The notes: generated from the letters alone by a model not told the origin. A DNA stretch of 58,269 bases from Pirellulales bacterium (GCA_016931995.1 JAFGDS010000136.1:1-58269), one strand, 5' to 3'; positions 8,229-17,344 are shown, counted from the first letter of the stretch. Made by a program: numbers and translations.

Positions 8229-10526
8229 ATGGGCAAACGCGACGCCAGCCCGCCGCTCGGCCGATGGCGGATCGCCGTGCGGGGCATTGTCCAGGGCGTG
8301 GGCTTCCGACCGTTCGTCTACAACGCCGCCCGGGCGCGAGGACTCTCCGGCTGGGTCGCCAACGAGGCCGACACGGTCCAGATCGAGGTGCAGGGCGAGC
8401 CGGCCGCGCTGGACGACTTCCTCAAGACGCTCGAATCGACTCCGCCGCCCCGGGCCAGAATCGACGCGATCCACCGAGAAGCCGTCGCGGTCGTTGAGAA
8501 CGCCCGAGCTTCCTTTGAGATTTGCGCGAGCACCGCGCATTCGGCCCCGGGACCCGCCATTCCCGCCGATCTGGCGACGTGCGAGGCGTGCCTCGCCGAA
8601 ATCGAATCGGCCCGCGAGCGGCGCCATCGTTACCCCTTCACCAATTGCACGAACTGCGGTCCCCGCTGGTCGATCATCCAGGGCCTGCCCTACGATCGAC
8701 CGCGGACGTCGATGGCCCGATTCGAGATGTGCCCCGATTGCCGGGCGGAATACTCCGATCCGGCCGATCGGCGGTTTCACGCGCAGCCGATCGCCTGTCC
8801 TCGCTGCGGGCCGCGTCTGCGTTTGCTCGACGCGCTGGGCGCCGAGCTGGCCGATGGCGACGCCGCGCTTCGCCAATGCGCCGAGGCCATCCGCGCCGGC
8901 CGGATCGCCGCCCTGAAGGGCCTGGGCGGATTCCAGCTCGTCGTCGATGCCCTGGACGAATCCGCCGTCGCGCGGCTCCGCGATCGCAAGCGACGCCCCG
9001 ACCGGCCGTTCGCCCTGATGATGGCTTCGTTGGACGACGTGCGCCGGTGTTGCCACGTCTCGTCGGCCGAAGCCAACTTGCTTGCCGCGCCCGAGGCGCC
9101 GATCCTGCTGCTGCGCCGTCGCGACGACGGTCCTGGCGTCGCGCCGGCCGTCGCGCCGGGCAATCCCTACCTGGGTGTCATGCTCCCCTACACGCCGCTG
9201 CACCATCTATTGATGGCCGCCGTCGCCCGGCCGGTCGTCTGCACCAGCGGCAACCTGTCGGAAGAACCGATGGCCACCGCCACCCAGGACGCGCTGGCTC
9301 GGCTCGGCTCCATCGCCGACGTCTTTCTCACGCACAACCGCCCGATCGTTCGGCCCGTGGACGATTCTGTCGGCTGGGTCGATGACGACGGGCTGCGCCT
9401 GGTCCGACGCGCGCGGGGCTTCGCGCCGCTGCCGGTTGCCCTGGCCCGCCCGGGGCCAACCGTGCTCGCCGTCGGGGGGCATCTGAAAAACACGGTGGCT
9501 CTCGCCTTGGAACACCACGCCGTTTTGAGCGCCCACGTGGGCGACTTGGAGAGCCCCGCCAGCCGCGAGGTCCACCAACGCGCGGTCGAAGACCTCGTGG
9601 GCTTCTTTCAGGCAACGCCCGAGCGCGTGGCCTGCGATCTGCACCCCGACTACGCCTCGACGCGCCTGGCCGAGTCGCTGGCCGCCGCCTGGAATGTCCC
9701 GTTGATCCGCGTCCAACACCACCACGCTCACGTGGCCGCCTGCATGGCCGAGCATGGGCTCGACGGCGCCGTGCTCGGGCTGGCGTGGGACGGCACCGGC
9801 TACGGCGCCGACGGCACGGTCTGGGGCGGCGAGGCCCTGGTGTGCGAGGGCACGGGCTTCACGCGGCTTGCCCATCCGCGGACCTTCCGACTGCCCGGCG
9901 GCGACCGCGCCGTCCGCGAACCCCGCCGATCGGCCCTGGGCGTGCTGTTCGAGATTGACCCGGACACGGCGCGGCGGCACGCGGCCGCCTGGTTCACCCC
10001 GGCCGAGCTGGATACGCTCCTCTCCATGCTTCGCCAAGGTAGCAGTTCGCCGCTGACCAGCAGCCTGGGCCGGCTGTTCGACGCGGTGGCGGCCCTTTGT
10101 GGGCTGGCGCCGGTGATCAGCTTCGAGGGCCAGGCCGCCATGGCGCTGGAGTTCGCCGTGGATCCGCAACACCAAGAAGCCTACCCGTTGCCCCTCGATG
10201 AAAGCGGCTCGCCGGTGGGGCCCCGCGTGGCCGATTGGCGGCCGCTGGTCGAGGCGGTCCTGGCCGACCGCGCGGCGGGCGTGTCCGTCGGACGGATTGC
10301 CGCCCGCTTCCACAATGCCCTGGCCGAGTTGGCCTTGGCCATTGCCCGCGGAGCCGGGATTAGCCGCGTCGTGCTCGGCGGGGGTTGTTTCCAGAATCGG
10401 CTTTTGGCCGCGCGGGCGCGAACTCGGCTGTCGGAGGCCGGCTTCAACGTATACAATCCCCGTGGCGTGCCCCCCGGCGACGGCGGCATCGCCCTGGGAC
10501 AGGTTTGGCTTGCCCGACAGAACTAG
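8229..10526 (+). CDS. hypF: Carbamoyltransferase HypF ([NiFe] hydrogenase maturation)
   Basis: Makes the thiocarboxamide on HypE from carbamoyl phosphate, the precursor of the CN ligands of [NiFe] hydrogenases. All domains are present in 765 residues: acylphosphatase (about 13-100, motif GIVQGVGFRPFVY), two double-CxxC zinc fingers (about 108-200, CEAC/CTNC and CPDC/CPRC), a YrdC-like domain (about 205-390) and the Kae1-like carbamoyltransferase domain with its HHHAH metal motif and an ExQAAMALE block. The ATG at 8229 gives the expected N-terminus. First of hypF-hypC-hypD; hypE, hypA and hypB are not in this window. Confidence 0.96.
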   Translation: MGKRDASPPLGRWRIAVRGIVQGVGFRPFVYNAARARGLSGWVANEADTVQIEVQGEPAALDDFLKTLESTPPPRARIDAIHREAVAVVENARASFEICASTAHSAPGPAIPADLATCEACLAEIESARERRHRYPFTNCTNCGPRWSIIQGLPYDRPRTSMARFEMCPDCRAEYSDPADRRFHAQPIACPRCGPRLRLLDALGAELADGDAALRQCAEAIRAGRIAALKGLGGFQLVVDALDESAVARLRDRKRRPDRPFALMMASLDDVRRCCHVSSAEANLLAAPEAPILLLRRRDDGPGVAPAVAPGNPYLGVMLPYTPLHHLLMAAVARPVVCTSGNLSEEPMATATQDALARLGSIADVFLTHNRPIVRPVDDSVGWVDDDGLRLVRRARGFAPLPVALARPGPTVLAVGGHLKNTVALALEHHAVLSAHVGDLESPASREVHQRAVEDLVGFFQATPERVACDLHPDYASTRLAESLAAAWNVPLIRVQHHHAHVAACMAEHGLDGAVLGLAWDGTGYGADGTVWGGEALVCEGTGFTRLAHPRTFRLPGGDRAVREPRRSALGVLFEIDPDTARRHAAAWFTPAELDTLLSMLRQGSSSPLTSSLGRLFDAVAALCGLAPVISFEGQAAMALEFAVDPQHQEAYPLPLDESGSPVGPRVADWRPLVEAVLADRAAGVSVGRIAARFHNALAELALAIARGAGISRVVLGGGCFQNRLLAARARTRLSEAGFNVYNPRGVPPGDGGIALGQVWLARQN

Positions 10527-10537
10527 GAACCATACCG

Positions 10538-10792
10538 ATGTGTCTTGGCGTGCCCGGCAAGGTGGTGGATCTCTTCGAGCGCGATGGGCTGCCGATGGCC
10601 CACGCGGACTTCGGCGGCATCGCGAAGGAGGTTTGCCTGGCCTACACGCCGGAGGTCGAGCCAGGCCAGTACGTGCTGGTCCACGTCGGTTTTTCGATCA
10701 GTGTCATCGACGAAGCGGAAGCCCAGGAAACGTTCAAATACCTCAACGAGCTGGCCCAAGCGGCCGAGGCGGAGGCGCGGGGCGAGACGTGA
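10538..10792 (+). CDS. hypC: Hydrogenase maturation chaperone HypC
   Basis: An 84-residue protein starting MCLGVPGKVV, the diagnostic HypC/HybG N-terminus; C2 carries the Fe(CN)2CO group transferred from HypD to the hydrogenase large subunit. A ribosome-binding site AGGAA (10525-10529) sits 8 nt before the ATG, confirming the start within a longer open frame. Lies 11 nt after hypF. Confidence 0.96.
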   Translation: MCLGVPGKVVDLFERDGLPMAHADFGGIAKEVCLAYTPEVEPGQYVLVHVGFSISVIDEAEAQETFKYLNELAQAAEAEARGET

Positions 10793-10816
10793 TGCGGCTC
10801 GGCGAGATCGCCTTTG

Positions 10817-10894
10817 GTCATGTTGAGCGGAGCGAAGGATCTGGATTCCTTCGCGGAAGCCCGCCACGAGATCCTTCGCTTCGCTCGGGATGAC
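10817..10894. repeat. Family B 78-bp imperfect hairpin element
   Basis: Begins GTCATGTTGAGCGGAGCG and ends with the inverted counterpart CGCTTCGCTCGGGATGAC. It separates hypC from hypD, and its right end contains an ATG in frame with hypD (10890). Confidence 0.8.
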
Positions 10895-10910
10895 GTTCGG
10901 AAAGACACAA

Positions 10911-12017
10911 ATGAAATACGTCACCGAATACCGCGGGGCCGCCGAGGCCGGGCAGTGGGCCGAGCTGATCCGCCGGAAGACCACCCGGCCGTGGAACATC
11001 ATGGAGGTCTGCGGCGGCCAGACCAACGCCATCTTGCGGTTCTCGCTCGACGCGCTTCTGCCGGAGTCGATCCGCCTGATCCACGGGCCGGGCTGCCCCG
11101 TGTGCGTCACGCCCATCGAGATGATCGATCGCGCGATCGCGCTGGCCGGCCGGCCCGAGGTGATCTTCTGCTCGTTTGGCGACATGCTCCGCGTGCCCGG
11201 CTCTTTGAAGGACCTGCTGGCCGTCAAGTCGGAGGGCGGCGACGTGCGGATCGTCTACTCGCCAATGGACGCGGTCGCGTTGGCCCGGCAGCATCCCGAC
11301 CGGCAAGTGGTGTTCTTCGCGATCGGTTTCGAAACCACCGCGCCGGCCAACGCGATGGCCGTGGTGCAGGCCGCGAGGCTCGGTTTGACGAACTTCTCCG
11401 CGCTCGTCTCGCACGTGCTCGTGCCGCCGGCCCTGCGGGCGGTGCTCGACTCGCCCGACTGCGTCGTCCACGGATTCCTCGCCGCCGGCCACGTCTGCGC
11501 GATCATGGGCATTGAGGAGTACCGACCCATCGCCCGCGAGTACGGCGTGCCCATCGTCGTGACGGGCTTCGAGCCGCTGGACATCCTGCAGGGCGTGGCC
11601 ATGTGCGTCGCGCAGTTGGAGGAAGGTCGGGCGGAGGTCGAGATCCAATACGCCCGGTGCGTTCGGCCCGAGGGCAATCCGGCCGCCCTGGCGCGGCTTC
11701 GCGAGGTGTTCGAGCCGGTCGAGCGGAAGTGGCGGGGCATCGGGCCGATTCCCGAAAGCGGCTGGAACCTCCGCGAGCCGTACCGGGCGTTCGACGCGGT
11801 GCGGCGTTTCGGCCTGGAAGGCATGACCGCCGAGGAGCCCGCCGAGTGCATCGCCGGCGCGGTCCTGCAAGGCCACAAGCGTCCGCATGAGTGCCCCATG
11901 TTCGGCGTCCGCTGCACGCCGGAAAGCCCCCTGGGCGCCCCCATGGTCTCCGCCGAAGGCGCCTGCGCGGCGTATTATCGGTATCGTCGCCGAGCAGGCG
12001 ACGCCCCGGGCACATGA
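10911..12017 (+). CDS. hypD: Hydrogenase maturation Fe-S protein HypD
   Basis: Scaffold where the Fe(CN)2CO unit is assembled with HypC. Conserved family blocks are all present: [45 protein letters not shown], and the C-terminal cysteine region [11 protein letters not shown] with EGACAAYY that binds a [4Fe-4S] cluster. The frame opens earlier at an ATG (10890) inside a family B repeat; the ATG at 10911, with GGAAAG six nt upstream, gives the standard N-terminus MKYVTEYR and was preferred. 368 residues, normal. Confidence 0.95.
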   Translation: MKYVTEYRGAAEAGQWAELIRRKTTRPWNIMEVCGGQTNAILRFSLDALLPESIRLIHGPGCPVCVTPIEMIDRAIALAGRPEVIFCSFGDMLRVPGSLKDLLAVKSEGGDVRIVYSPMDAVALARQHPDRQVVFFAIGFETTAPANAMAVVQAARLGLTNFSALVSHVLVPPALRAVLDSPDCVVHGFLAAGHVCAIMGIEEYRPIAREYGVPIVVTGFEPLDILQGVAMCVAQLEEGRAEVEIQYARCVRPEGNPAALARLREVFEPVERKWRGIGPIPESGWNLREPYRAFDAVRRFGLEGMTAEEPAECIAGAVLQGHKRPHECPMFGVRCTPESPLGAPMVSAEGACAAYYRYRRRAGDAPGT

Positions 12018-12289
12018 CACGCGATGCGTGCGTCGCGCGGTGTTTTGCGCAGACGCACTCCGGCTGGCCATGGACGTCCGGCATGTCGCGAGAAGCGTTC
12101 TTCGATGCCTTCTCCTGTTGTCGCACCGCCCGCGAACAGGCCCAGCGCCTCGCGCCCGAGAACCGCGGCACGATCTGCGGCATCTGCTTCGCCGCGTGTC
12201 CCTTCACGAAGGCGTCGCTGGTGGCTCGGTTCGAAGAATCCAAAGAGCGTCGTACACCGCATCCGTCTCGACGCGGCGCAGGTGGGTGA
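12014..12289 (+). pseudogene. Small Fe-S ORF, probable gene remnant downstream of hypD
   Basis: A 91-residue open frame whose ATG overlaps the hypD stop (ATGA). It is cysteine-rich and ends in a ferredoxin-like half motif, CGICFAACPFTK (about 58-69), preceded by an isolated CC pair and CVARC. Such a C-terminal CxxCxxxCP block is seen in proteins with two [4Fe-4S] clusters, e.g. QueG-like reductases and reductive-dehalogenase relatives, but no N-terminal catalytic domain remains. The last 28 residues run antisense through the 3' end of the membrane-protein gene and look like random read-through, so the original gene seems cut near 12230. It could still be expressed as a short protein. Confidence 0.45.
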
Positions 12290-13604
12290 ATCCAGCAACC
12301 ACCAGATGTGCCAGGAATCCGTTCACCGCGAAGAGAGCAACAAACACGAAAAAGACAACGGCGGCCCGACTCGACGCGCTTGCGACCGCACCGTCCTGAG
12401 ATACGGAAGAGAATCCACCGGTGAAGAGGGCGGCCAAAAAAAAGACAACGGCCCCCCAAAATGAGAGCTTCGCTGTCCATGCGAGTGGCTGATAGAAGCC
12501 GTTGACCATACGAACCATTGCCTCCAAGTCGCACACGGGGGCCGCCAGCTCCGGAGATTTTGCAAGTACCCACAACTTGCCGCGGTTGTACGCGGCATGG
12601 CCTGACTTCGTGGAGACCTCGCCGTGCATGGTCTCCAGCAGGTCGGGCCCCAGCCGGCATCGGAAGGTCGCAACGTCGCTGCCTGGCATGCGATAGTACG
12701 CTTGGTAGATTCTCCATAAGGGGTAAGGAAACCGGTCGACGTTCCATATCCATGCGTTGAGCCAACGCCAATCCGCCTTCCACTTCTTGCGGTTCTCTTT
12801 CTGATCGTCCGTTTCGAGAGCCCTATTGTCAAAGTCCCGAATTGCGGCAACTGCCTGGTTTCGCAACCATTCTCGGAGACTAATCTCTCCGACGATGTTG
12901 CCTCGACAACCGGTGTGGTGGGATCCCTTCGATGATTCAGGCTCGTTGCCCTCACTGTCCGGTGTCTTCTCCAGTTTATCGACAAGCTGTGCTATTGGGT
13001 CATCCCTTATTGACATAAGGTGTTGACCAATCGTCGTTGGAGCCATTGCCGACTCAGGTGCCACACATGAGGATTCCCTGCCCGGAAGCCCGCGTTGCTC
13101 CTCCAAAAGTCTGACGGCTTCCGAACAACTCAACGGTCGACATGCAGCATGCGCGAACCGTCGCAACCGCGGCCAACGATCGAGGTGTCTAATCCACGAG
13201 TCGATACACTTCCAAGGCAATGCCCACCGAATGACGCCGTACGCGGCCGAGCGCAATCTCGCACCAATGGGGAGCCCCGCTGCGATGGCCCGGCGTAAGC
13301 CGTAGTCAACTGACACGCCATCAAGGTGTTCAACCGGCGTCAGGCGGATCACGACGCCAACGAAGTAACACATGACGATGGCAAGGAATCCAAGAAACAC
13401 ACCTGCCACCTGTCCGGGTTCACAAAGCAGAACTATCCAACCCGGCAAGAGGTACCAGGCAAGAGCGATTGTGATGATCGACACCTGAAAAGCGCACCAA
13501 GCACCCGGCGCTAAATGAGCCATGAAATGGCGAAGACCAAACGTCGGGACCTTGGTCATCATCTCAACGTCTCTCGTCTGCGCTGCCACAGGTTTGTCGG
13601 ACAT
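12204..13604 (-). CDS. Four-TM membrane protein of unknown function, lower GC
   Basis: A 466-residue protein that I do not recognise. Two hydrophobic helices near the N-terminus (about 33-58 and 64-90), a long hydrophilic middle part (about 100-370, with an Asp/Glu/Lys-rich stretch around 200-290), and two more helices near the C-terminus (about 378-402 and 410-440). No catalytic motif was found. Start chosen at ATG 13604; the frame upstream is the antisense shadow of the thymidylate-synthase-like gene. Base composition and codon use are visibly less GC-rich than both neighbours, which with the truncated ORF at its 3' side suggests acquisition by transfer. Confidence 0.7.
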   Translation of the reverse strand: MSDKPVAAQTRDVEMMTKVPTFGLRHFMAHLAPGAWCAFQVSIITIALAWYLLPGWIVLLCEPGQVAGVFLGFLAIVMCYFVGVVIRLTPVEHLDGVSVDYGLRRAIAAGLPIGARLRSAAYGVIRWALPWKCIDSWIRHLDRWPRLRRFAHAACRPLSCSEAVRLLEEQRGLPGRESSCVAPESAMAPTTIGQHLMSIRDDPIAQLVDKLEKTPDSEGNEPESSKGSHHTGCRGNIVGEISLREWLRNQAVAAIRDFDNRALETDDQKENRKKWKADWRWLNAWIWNVDRFPYPLWRIYQAYYRMPGSDVATFRCRLGPDLLETMHGEVSTKSGHAAYNRGKLWVLAKSPELAAPVCDLEAMVRMVNGFYQPLAWTAKLSFWGAVVFFLAALFTGGFSSVSQDGAVASASSRAAVVFFVFVALFAVNGFLAHLVVAGFTHLRRVETDAVYDALWILRTEPPATPS

Positions 13605-13771
13605 GGCTGCCTCCACACGGAAGTAGTCTCGCTTGGTGACGCCCGACGAGCTACCCCCTGGTAGGTGGGTATTCCTGCGAATCGTACCAGCCCTCCGCTC
13701 ACACCTGCGGGGGTTGTGCGGGCACAAGAGCGCACTGCCCCTCTTGTTCTCCTTTCGCTTCTTTTGGCCTC

Positions 13772-14611
13772 TTATCGCCCCATCCGGCTGGCCTTCTCGA
13801 GAATCGCCGGCCGGGCGGCTTCCATCAGGTCGCGGACGTCTTCGTAGCGGATCGTCCGTTCCTCGAACGACCGGCGCTCGATCGCGCCGAGGAATCGGCC
13901 CTCGAACTCCGCGAGGTTCGACCCGTAGATGTGGTAACTGTCGGCCATGTGGCAATAGCGGCCCAGGCGCACGGGCTGGCCCGATAGCTCCTCGACCCGC
14001 CGGGCGATCCGCTGCTGAAGCTGGACCAGGGCGAAGACGTTCATGAACGCGGCCTTGTAGGCGTCGTTGCTGCGGAAGCGGACGTTCATGCTCAGCGCCC
14101 GGCCGTCCGGCGCGTCGGTGATCCGGCACCAGACGCTCTGCAAGCACGCCGGGTCGTAGCACCGCTGATCTTCCCACACCTTCCAAGTGACGGCCTGCGC
14201 CCGCCGGGTGTGCGGGGCCTCGGCCAGTTGGCGGCAGAGCTGCTCGATCTGGTCGATCGGCGCGAGCGAGGGCGCCTCGTAGCAAAAGAGCCGCTGGTGG
14301 TACGTGTATTCCCAGCGCGTGTCCGTCGCGTCGGCCGGGTCGCGGACGCAATGGTCCTTGATCCCGTCGCACACCTCCATGACGTACTCCTGAAGCTCCT
14401 CGAACCCGCCGGGCAGGTCGCGGTGGATCATCGGCTCGGCCAGCGGCGTCTCGACGACGAACGTCATCGTGGCGTCCTTGCTGGGCGGATCGCCCGGCTT
14501 GTCGTATTGCGTCGAAACGTCCGCCCCGTGGCGATAAAGCTCGACGAGCGAATTCTCCCACGCCTGGGCGATACCCTGCCCCCGGGCGAACAAGACGGGG
14601 ATTCCGTCCAT
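13772..14611 (-). CDS. Thymidylate-synthase-like protein
   Basis: A 279-residue protein with the thymidylate synthase pattern in a divergent form. The catalytic-cysteine segment is RCYDPACLQSVWCRI (C156 in the position of PxC), followed by LSMNVRFRSNDA (R180-S-N-D183, the dUMP-phosphate and base contacts) and ADSYHIYG (223-230, the D-x-H-x-Y strand). The N-terminal 100 residues do not match classical ThyA. Archaeal ThyA and pyrimidine-nucleotide hydroxymethylases share this level of similarity, so the product may be dTMP or a modified pyrimidine nucleotide. ATG 14611 chosen because the frame upstream runs into repeats. Confidence 0.75.
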   Translation of the reverse strand: MDGIPVLFARGQGIAQAWENSLVELYRHGADVSTQYDKPGDPPSKDATMTFVVETPLAEPMIHRDLPGGFEELQEYVMEVCDGIKDHCVRDPADATDTRWEYTYHQRLFCYEAPSLAPIDQIEQLCRQLAEAPHTRRAQAVTWKVWEDQRCYDPACLQSVWCRITDAPDGRALSMNVRFRSNDAYKAAFMNVFALVQLQQRIARRVEELSGQPVRLGRYCHMADSYHIYGSNLAEFEGRFLGAIERRSFEERTIRYEDVRDLMEAARPAILEKASRMGR

Positions 14612-14683
14612 GGTGAGTCCTATGATGTGTTGCCGGGATGGTCCAGGAGAATGGCCGTCCGTGGATTGTATCCAGTCGTCGTT

Positions 14684-14715
<32 letters not shown>

Positions 14716-14782
14716 CGCCGCGCAAACCCTGGTTTATACCGGTCCACCGACGAATCGTCCACGCGGTGCCTTACACGGCATC

Positions 14783-14815
14783 CCCTCTCCCTCTAGGAGA
14801 GGGTTAGGGTGAGGG
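14783..14815. repeat. Family F repeat (CCCTCTCCC type)
   Basis: CCCTCTCCCT...AGGAGAGGG hairpin followed by TTAGGGTGAGGG. Same element as at 24045. Lies between the thymidylate-synthase-like gene and larB. Confidence 0.75.
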
Positions 14816-14873
14816 TCGCCGCACTCCAAAGAAACGCTCCCCGGCGCGGCGGCGGTCGGCTACGATAGGGGGC

Positions 14874-15665
14874 ATGGACCAATCGCACATCGAAAATCTC
14901 GCCCGCGAGCTTCTGGCCGGAGCGCTGCCGGCCGAGGAGTTCGTCCGCCGGCTGGCTTGCCTGGGCGTGGCCGACGTGGGCGAGGCGCAGGTCGATCTGG
15001 CTCGGCCGGGGCGGTGCGGGTTTCCCGAGGTGGTTTACGCCGAAGGCAAGTCGGCCGCGGCCATGGAGAAGATCTTCCGGGCCCTTTTGGAACACGGCGG
15101 CGACGTGCTGGCCACGCGGATGACGCCCGAGCGGGCCGCCGAGCTTCTCGCGCGATTCCCCGAGGGTCGGTACAACGCCGTGGGCCGGACGTTCCGGATC
15201 GACTGCCCGCGCGCCGAAAGCCCGCCACCGGGACCGGCCGGCCGGGTGGTGATCGTCACGGCGGGCACGAGCGACCTGCCCGTGGCCGAGGAAGCCCGCG
15301 AGACGGCCCTGTGGACCGGGGCCCAGGTCGAGATGCTCCAGGACGTCGGCGTGGCCGGCCCCCACCGGCTCTCGGCCAAGGTGCCGCTCTTGCGCCAGGC
15401 GGACGCGATCGTCGTGGTGGCGGGCATGGAGGGGGCGCTTCCCAGCGTGGTGGGCGGGCACGTGGCGTGCCCCGTGATCGGCGTGCCCACCAGCGTCGGC
15501 TACGGCGCCAGCTTCGGCGGCGTCGCGGCCCTGTTGGGCATGCTCAACAGTTGCGCCGCCAATGTGACCGTCGTCAACATCGACGCCGGATTCAAGGCGG
15601 GCTATCTGGCCGGCCTCATCGCGAAGAACGTGGCAGCGGGGAGAAGAGCGGCGACAGAGACGTAA
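14874..15665 (+). CDS. larB: LarB, nickel-pincer cofactor synthesis carboxylase/hydrolase
   Basis: A 263-residue member of the PurE-like LarB family. LarB carboxylates nicotinic acid adenine dinucleotide and hydrolyses it to pyridinium-3,5-biscarboxylic acid mononucleotide, the first step to the nickel-pincer nucleotide of lactate racemase-type enzymes. Visible blocks: [13 protein letters not shown] (about 45-57), [17 protein letters not shown] (about 123-139), [16 protein letters not shown] (about 182-197) and the [17 protein letters not shown]-carboxylase-like loop (about 205-218). larA, larC and larE are not in the window. Confidence 0.92.
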   Translation: MDQSHIENLARELLAGALPAEEFVRRLACLGVADVGEAQVDLARPGRCGFPEVVYAEGKSAAAMEKIFRALLEHGGDVLATRMTPERAAELLARFPEGRYNAVGRTFRIDCPRAESPPPGPAGRVVIVTAGTSDLPVAEEARETALWTGAQVEMLQDVGVAGPHRLSAKVPLLRQADAIVVVAGMEGALPSVVGGHVACPVIGVPTSVGYGASFGGVAALLGMLNSCAANVTVVNIDAGFKAGYLAGLIAKNVAAGRRAATET

Positions 15666-15673
15666 GGCTTCGT

Positions 15674-15693
15674 GTGCCACTGGCTTTGCCAGT
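15674..15693. repeat. Family A repeat after larB
   Basis: Core CACTGGCTTTGCCAGT, 8 nt after the larB stop. Right end truncated relative to the consensus. Confidence 0.8.
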
Positions 15694-15743
15694 ATGTGTT
15701 GGGCATCATTTGGGCAATTCAGCACCATGAAAGGCTGGCAATC

Positions 15744-16832
15744 ATGAAGCGGGCAATACTGGTTGTGATAGGCGCATTACTTCTCGTCGAACAAGGTCGG
15801 GCTGCCGTCTTCATCGGCCTGGGCGACCTCGTCGGGGGAACGGTGTCGAGCGACGCCAGGGCCGTATCCGCCGACGGATCCGTGGTCGTTGGGCACCGTT
15901 CATCCGAATCCGGAGGCGAGGCGTTCCGTTGGACCAGCGCGGGCGGCGCAATCGCCTTGGACATCCCCGGCGAGGTATGGGGCATTTCCGCCGACGCGTC
16001 GGTGATCGTTGGTCGGCGTACAACGACGTTAGGGATCGAGGCATTCCGTTGGACCAGCGAGGGTGGCATGGTCGGTCTCGGCGATCTGGCCGGAGGAGAA
16101 TTCGAGAGCTATGCATTGAGCGTTTCCGCCGATGGTTCGGCTGTGGTCGGGTATGGTACGTCGGTATCAGGACGTCAGCCCTTCCGTTGGACCAGCGAGG
16201 AGGGGATGGTCAGCCTGCGCGGACCGGGTGGAACGACCTTCCGCGGCTTCGCTGAAAGTGTTTCCGCCGACGGGTCGATCGTCATCGGGTGGGGCGGATA
16301 CATTGATGCCTTCCGCTGGACCCAGGAAGACGGCATGGTCTTCCTGGGTGACTTGGCAGGCGGCGCCCAATCCAGTGCCGCCTCCGGCGTGTCTGCCGAC
16401 GGGTCGGTCGTCGTCGGGTTTGGCGTCTCGGCGCTAGGTGCGGAAGCGTTCCGCTGGACCAGCGAGGGCGGTATGGTTGGCCTGGGCGATCTTGCTGGAG
16501 GAGAGTTCCACAGCTACGCCACGGACGTTTCCGCCGACGGGTTGGTGGTCATCGGCGAATCCACTTCGGCGTCTGGAACAGAGCTGTTCATCTGGGACGC
16601 CGCCAATGGAATGCGCAGCCTAGCCTCGGTGCTCGGCGACGACCTGCCGGCAGGTTGGGTGTTGGGCGAGGCAACGAGCATCTCAGCCGATGGGCTGGTG
16701 ATCGTGGGCACGGGCGTGAACCCCGCCGGCAAGACCGAGGCGTGGATGGTGAACCTGGTGCCCGAGCCCGCGATGCCGCTGCTTCTGTCGGTGCTCGTCG
16801 CGATGGCCTTCGTGTGGCGCCGTCGCCGCTAA
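15744..16832 (+). CDS. Secreted HAF-repeat protein with PEP-CTERM sorting signal
   Basis: A 362-residue exported protein: signal peptide (about 1-22, cleavage after GRA), then about seven tandem repeats of roughly 40-45 residues (each with SADGSVVVG ... EAFRWTSEGGMVGLGDLAGG), the HAF pattern of predicted beta-propellers, and a C-terminal VPEP + hydrophobic helix + RRRR sorting signal for exosortase. The start at ATG 15744 fits the signal peptide; the frame upstream crosses a family A repeat. Function beyond surface location unknown. Confidence 0.87.
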   Translation: MKRAILVVIGALLLVEQGRAAVFIGLGDLVGGTVSSDARAVSADGSVVVGHRSSESGGEAFRWTSAGGAIALDIPGEVWGISADASVIVGRRTTTLGIEAFRWTSEGGMVGLGDLAGGEFESYALSVSADGSAVVGYGTSVSGRQPFRWTSEEGMVSLRGPGGTTFRGFAESVSADGSIVIGWGGYIDAFRWTQEDGMVFLGDLAGGAQSSAASGVSADGSVVVGFGVSALGAEAFRWTSEGGMVGLGDLAGGEFHSYATDVSADGLVVIGESTSASGTELFIWDAANGMRSLASVLGDDLPAGWVLGEATSISADGLVIVGTGVNPAGKTEAWMVNLVPEPAMPLLLSVLVAMAFVWRRRR

Positions 16833-16855
16833 TGGGATCGAAGGGAGACGCCGAG

Positions 16856-17161
16856 ATGACGCAGGAGCGACAATCGCGGCTTTGGCCCAATCTTCTTCTC
16901 GGGCTGGGTGTTCTCCTTTGCACCATCCCGCTTTGGGGAATGGCCATGACCGCTCTTGGCATGATGCGCACGTTCAATGAGATCGCACGGTCGGAAACAC
17001 CGCCTCAACCCGTATCCTCGGCCGAGGGCATTGCCCTGGCAATACAGGTGACAGCTCTCGGCTTCTTGGCCGTGCCCGTGGGCGTGGTGCTCCTGGTGGC
17101 TGCGGTGTATTGGCGACGACGGATGAGCGCGGCGGAGAAAAACATGGAGGACGAAACGTAG
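16856..17161 (+). CDS. Small two-TM protein resembling the TolQ/ExbB/MotA core
   Basis: A 101-residue protein with two membrane helices (about 11-35 and 62-88) and a charged C-terminus. ALGMMRTFNEIARSE after the first helix and EGIALAIQVTALGFLAVPVGV in the second recall the conserved core of ExbB/TolQ proton channels (GxxRxF, and the small-residue-rich TALG helix), but the first helix and cytoplasmic domain of those proteins are missing. The ATG at 16856 is supported by AGGGAGA at 16842-16848; an ATG at 16832 overlaps the previous stop. May be a stand-alone mini-channel or a remnant. Confidence 0.6.
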   Translation: MTQERQSRLWPNLLLGLGVLLCTIPLWGMAMTALGMMRTFNEIARSETPPQPVSSAEGIALAIQVTALGFLAVPVGVVLLVAAVYWRRRMSAAEKNMEDET

Positions 17162-17234
17162 AGTGCCACTGGCTTTGCCAGTGCTCGTTGTTGAAAACCG
17201 CGATGGGTAGATACTGGCAGAACCAGTGGCACTC
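17161..17234. repeat. Facing pair of family A repeats
   Basis: A forward copy (17161-17186) and a reverse copy (17213-17234) enclose 26 nt. The outer ends GAGTGCCACTGG / CCAGTGGCACTC form a perfect 12-bp inverted repeat. The left end shares its first G with the TAG stop of the small membrane protein. Confidence 0.85.
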
Positions 17235-17303
17235 GAACTAGGTCGTGTGGGGCGGGGGGCCCTGGCCGCGCTCGTGCGGCCACGCGGCGCATCTTCCTGC
17301 CTA

Positions 17304-17341
17304 CCATGGCATGTCCACGACAAGCGTGGGCATGGCGCCCG
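17304..17341. repeat. Family D repeat (CATGCCCACG type)
   Basis: A hairpin of CATGTCCACG / CGTGGGCATG with a short loop, followed by GCGCCCG. It ends 3 nt from the stop of the M56-secretin gene. Other copies at about 26995 and 52701. Confidence 0.7.
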
Positions 17342-17344
17342 AGT

